From the NCBI GenBank assembly GCA_024681875.1, contig JAILAA010000198.1, positions 1 to 22,658 of the forward strand: a stretch of 22,658 nt of DNA, read 5' to 3'. The stretch is from Prevotella sp. (lineage in GTDB: Bacteria; Bacteroidota; Bacteroidia; Bacteroidales; Bacteroidaceae). Of this stretch, positions 20,338-22,658 are shown piece after piece. The notes under the pieces were generated by a model, which was not told the origin of the DNA, ran no database searches, and worked only from the letters and a program-made list of their open reading frames with translations. How positions within the stretch are numbered: the stretch's first letter is position 1; each line of letters begins with the position of its first letter. The position numbers were made by a program, and so were the translations under genes.

Positions 20338-22239
20338 TTAGTGTTGCTGTTCGATGATGCTGACAATCGACAGGCTGGCTTTCTCGATGTCCTTCAGGTC
20401 TTTGTAGAGACGCAGTCGGAAACGCAGCATGCGGATGTAGAAGAAAATGCCCAATGGCAGCACCAAGCCGATAAGAGCATTCAGCCAGCGTTGGCGGAAG
20501 GGGCGTGTGTGGGCGTGGGTTGCCATGATGGGATAATGGTTTAGCTGGTGCAGTATTTTGTTGTCACGCGTGTTCTGCAGGTCTTCGATGACCAGTTCCA
20601 GACGCTCGCTGATTTCAATAATCTGGCGGTCGTCACCAGGACGGAAGAACACCTTGATGGGGTTGGGCCAATACAGCAGCTTGTGCTCCTTGCTATAGTG
20701 GGTAATGTCCTGGTTGATGGCTTGCAGCTGTTGTGCGTCGGCGGCATAGTCCGGGTCGCTGATAATAACCTCCTTTCGTGTGATGTTACGCTTTTGGCGA
20801 AGTCCCAATATACGCATGAAGAACATTCTGTAGGCGTCAATGTTAAACACCGTCGAGTCGTTATTGGCCTTGTAGGTAAAGAAGATGGCCAGCGGTGCCA
20901 GCACGATGGTCGATATGCTCTTTCCGTACCACACCGTCCAGTTGTCGTCGCGTGCCATGCGCATGCCCGAGTTCTCAAAAATATAGTAGATGATAAATAC
21001 GATGACAGAGATAATGACCGGCACGCCCAATCCGCCCTTGCGTATGATGGCTCCTAATGGTGCTCCGATAAAGAAGAAGATGATGCAGGAGAGCGAGAGG
21101 GTGAATTTCCCGATGAACTCAATCTGGTGCAGACGGATTTCTCGGTTCAGATAGTTGGCCATGTCTGTTCTCATCATGAGGTCGGACGATGCGTTCTGGG
21201 CCTGTCGGGCTGCGTTCTTCGTGATGTCGCGCCTACTTTCGTCGCTCAATTTGTTCATCAGACTGTCGAATGTAGGCATAGGGCCTTGATTCATCTGTAT
21301 GGCCAGACGGATGGAGTCCTCGTGCGACAGCTGGGGCACGTGGAAGGTGAAGCGGCTGGCATCATAGAAGGCAGCTCGCCCCGTTGAGTCAGTTTCCTTG
21401 CGAATAGAGTCGAGGTCATGCATGATTTGGCTGTTGCTCTTCGCCTTGGCGTTGGCGGAAATGGCGCTGGCGTCGGCCATGCTGAACTCACCGTCGAAGT
21501 CGAGCAGGATCTGCTTGTTTGCAAAGCTCTCACGACGATAGGGCACCTCGGCTGTACCTGCCATGTCCTGCGAACGCATGTTCTCAAACCATTCACCGCT
21601 CCACATGGTCAGCAGCAGGTGCTTCTTGTCGGCAGTCGACTGGAGCATACCCGAGTCGGCAAGGATAATGGCCTGGTCTTCATAGGAGCCTGACTGCCGG
21701 TAGATCATCATCCCGTAGAGGTGTCCGGTATTCAGGTCTTTGTGTTCCACATAGAGGTTCGTATTGGGAATACCGTCATAGAACACACCTTCGGGAATCT
21801 CCAGTTCGGGACTCTTCTGCTTCATGGAGAGCAATAGCTGTCCGAATTGCCTGTTAGCGCTGGGACCGATGACATCCTGAAAATAGAACGATATACCGGC
21901 AATCAGCAGCACGATGACAATCAGCGATCGCATGCTCTGCATGAGCGAGATGCCTGCTGCCTTAATCGCCGTCAGCTCTGACGATTCGCCCAGGTTGCCG
22001 AAGGTGATGAGCGACGAGAGAAGGATGGCCAGCGGAAAGGCCTGTGGCATGAGCATCAGGGCCATGTACCAGAAGAACTGCGCCAGTACGTCCATAGTGA
22101 GTCCTTTCCCTATCAGGTCGTCCACGTATCTCCATAGGAATTGCATCATCAGCACAAACTGGCAGATGAAAAAAGTGGCCACAAACAGCAGCATGAACTG
22201 CCTGGCCATGAATATGTCGAGCTTCTTAATCCTGAACAT
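20338..22239 (-). CDS. LptF/LptG family LPS-export permease
   Basis: 633 aa, longer than the ~360 aa of E. coli LptF/LptG. Three N-terminal helices lie at about 14-36, 55-80 and 100-120: MARQFMLLFVATFFICQFVL, MALMLMPQAFPLAILLSSLI, and SLIVIVLLIAGISFYF. GESSELTAIKAAGISLMQSM after the second helix is the family coupling-helix segment. A periplasmic jellyroll region follows (about 125-370), then three more helices (about 380-460, including FFFIGAPLGAIIRKGGLGVP). A C-terminal extension (about 480-633) has one more hydrophobic helix near 590-612 and is typical of Bacteroidota members. The protein pulls LPS from the inner membrane with LptB and LptC. F or G identity cannot be decided. The start at 22239 follows the promoter at 22257-22264. 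Confidence 0.92.
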   Translation of the reverse strand: MFRIKKLDIFMARQFMLLFVATFFICQFVLMMQFLWRYVDDLIGKGLTMDVLAQFFWYMALMLMPQAFPLAILLSSLITFGNLGESSELTAIKAAGISLMQSMRSLIVIVLLIAGISFYFQDVIGPSANRQFGQLLLSMKQKSPELEIPEGVFYDGIPNTNLYVEHKDLNTGHLYGMMIYRQSGSYEDQAIILADSGMLQSTADKKHLLLTMWSGEWFENMRSQDMAGTAEVPYRRESFANKQILLDFDGEFSMADASAISANAKAKSNSQIMHDLDSIRKETDSTGRAAFYDASRFTFHVPQLSHEDSIRLAIQMNQGPMPTFDSLMNKLSDESRRDITKNAARQAQNASSDLMMRTDMANYLNREIRLHQIEFIGKFTLSLSCIIFFFIGAPLGAIIRKGGLGVPVIISVIVFIIYYIFENSGMRMARDDNWTVWYGKSISTIVLAPLAIFFTYKANNDSTVFNIDAYRMFFMRILGLRQKRNITRKEVIISDPDYAADAQQLQAINQDITHYSKEHKLLYWPNPIKVFFRPGDDRQIIEISERLELVIEDLQNTRDNKILHQLNHYPIMATHAHTRPFRQRWLNALIGLVLPLGIFFYIRMLRFRLRLYKDLKDIEKASLSIVSIIEQQH

Positions 22240-22256
22240 ATTTCTATTTCAGGCTG

Positions 22257-22264
22257 CAAAGTTA
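22257..22264 (-). promoter_or_regulatory. Promoter -7 box of the lptF/G-ribBA unit
   Basis: TAACTTTG on the minus strand (22264-22257) fits TAnnTTTG. It lies 17 bases before the ATG at 22239. The -33 region is T-rich without a clean TTG. Confidence 0.6.
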
Positions 22265-22470
22265 CGAAAAAAGCTTGTAAAAGTGAAGCGATTTTGGAAG
22301 ATTAACGCATTTCGACCTAAAATAAAGGCAATCAAGGGAAAAACGAGGAACTTCAAATTGAAGGAGAAAGCAAATTAGGGAGGATTGGTGAAGGAGTTAG
22401 GTTGCCAAATCGTAACCCGTTCTTATTCCGCAAACTGCTATATTTTGCATAGCGATAGATGCCAAAAAAC
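22265..22470. other. Intergenic region before the integrase gene
   Basis: No protein gene is visible on either strand. A small perfect palindrome CTTCAA-A-TTGAAG lies at 22351-22363. No tRNA gene or clear attachment-site repeat could be identified, and the other end of any element would lie outside the window. Confidence 0.45.
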
Positions 22471-22474
22471 ATAG

Positions 22475-22482
22475 TAGTTTTG
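22475..22482 (+). promoter_or_regulatory. Integrase promoter -7 box
   Basis: TAGTTTTG matches TAnnTTTG; the ATG follows at 22513. A purine-rich GGAG at 22501-22504, eight bases before the start, looks like a Shine-Dalgarno site, which is uncommon in Bacteroidota. No clean -33 element. Confidence 0.55.
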
Positions 22483-22512
22483 CAGCCAAAATTAAAAAAC
22501 GGAGTAAGAAAC

Positions 22513-22658
22513 ATGAGAAGTACTTTTAACATTCTGTTCTATGTGAACAAGAGTAAGGAGAAGAACGGTGTGGTGCCTGTGATGGGCAGGGTTACGATTA
22601 ACGGCACGCAGAGCCAGTTCAGTTGTAAGAAAACGATCCCGCTTGACATGTGCTCTTC
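22513..22658 (+). CDS. Tyrosine recombinase (site-specific integrase), N-terminal fragment cut by the window edge
   Basis: Only the first 48 codons are present: MRSTFNILFYVNKSKEKNG, then VVPVMGRVTINGTQSQFSCK, then KTIPLDM. The pattern of a first strand (FNILFYVNKSK), a short loop with Gly, a second strand (PVMGRVTINGTQSQFS) and a third beginning KKTIPLDM fits the N-terminal arm-type DNA-binding domain of Bacteroidota integrases, as found on conjugative transposons and other integrative elements. The catalytic domain lies outside. It reads away from the LptF/G gene, so an integrated element may extend to the right. Identity is probable; the element type cannot be known here. Confidence 0.75.
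   Translation, partial: MRSTFNILFYVNKSKEKNGVVPVMGRVTINGTQSQFSCKKTIPLDMCS

Overview
The window is chromosomal DNA from a member of the Bacteroidota, most likely Prevotellaceae (Prevotella sensu lato). This rests on four things: several TAnnTTTG promoter boxes of the Bacteroidota type, lipoproteins whose lipidated Cys is followed by Asp/Glu-rich stretches, a secreted pectin-degrading lyase with the short C-terminal tail typical of Prevotella type IX secretion (T9SS) cargo together with a PorT-like protein, and the exbB-exbD-exbD-tonB-PstS-like-TPR gene order common in the phylum. No database search was possible, so names rest on recognised motifs and family knowledge.

Layout. 1-690: 3' part of surE (+). 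691-5247: an accessory stretch between surE and lpxB. It holds an array of 21-bp repeats and palindromes, a hicBA-type toxin-antitoxin pair, and a three-gene operon of cell-surface lipoproteins, all genes on the minus strand. Two remnants of T9SS-type C-terminal tails lie just behind the stop codons of hicA and of the last lipoprotein gene. 5248-6369: lpxB (+), convergent with porT-like and miaB (-, 8551-6350). 8720-8890: a 56-aa two-cluster ferredoxin gene (+). 8964-11765: a family 11 rhamnogalacturonan lyase with an extra C-terminal domain and a T9SS tail (-).

11857-17664 (-) is one transport-energisation operon: exbB, exbD, exbD, tonB, a PstS-like lipoprotein and a TPR protein. It has a promoter at its head and a strong terminator at its end. 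It probably supplies proton-motive force to TonB-dependent outer-membrane receptors. 17831-22239 (-) carries an aminotransferase, the riboflavin enzyme ribBA and an LptF/LptG-type LPS-export permease. The right edge (22513-22658, +) cuts into the start of a tyrosine-recombinase (integrase) gene, so a mobile element may begin there.

The most unusual feature is a set of short GC-rich palindromic or tandem repeats embedded in frame inside three conserved housekeeping genes: surE, lpxB (two) and miaB (two). They encode related peptides such as HPQPLPKGG, SLGEGQGVG and SLPLGESGG. One of them, in miaB, looks like a 97-bp miniature element with 28-bp terminal inverted repeats. They resemble in concept the protein-coding palindromic elements of Rickettsia. 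The second notable theme is decay and shuffling of T9SS tails around the hicBA cassette.
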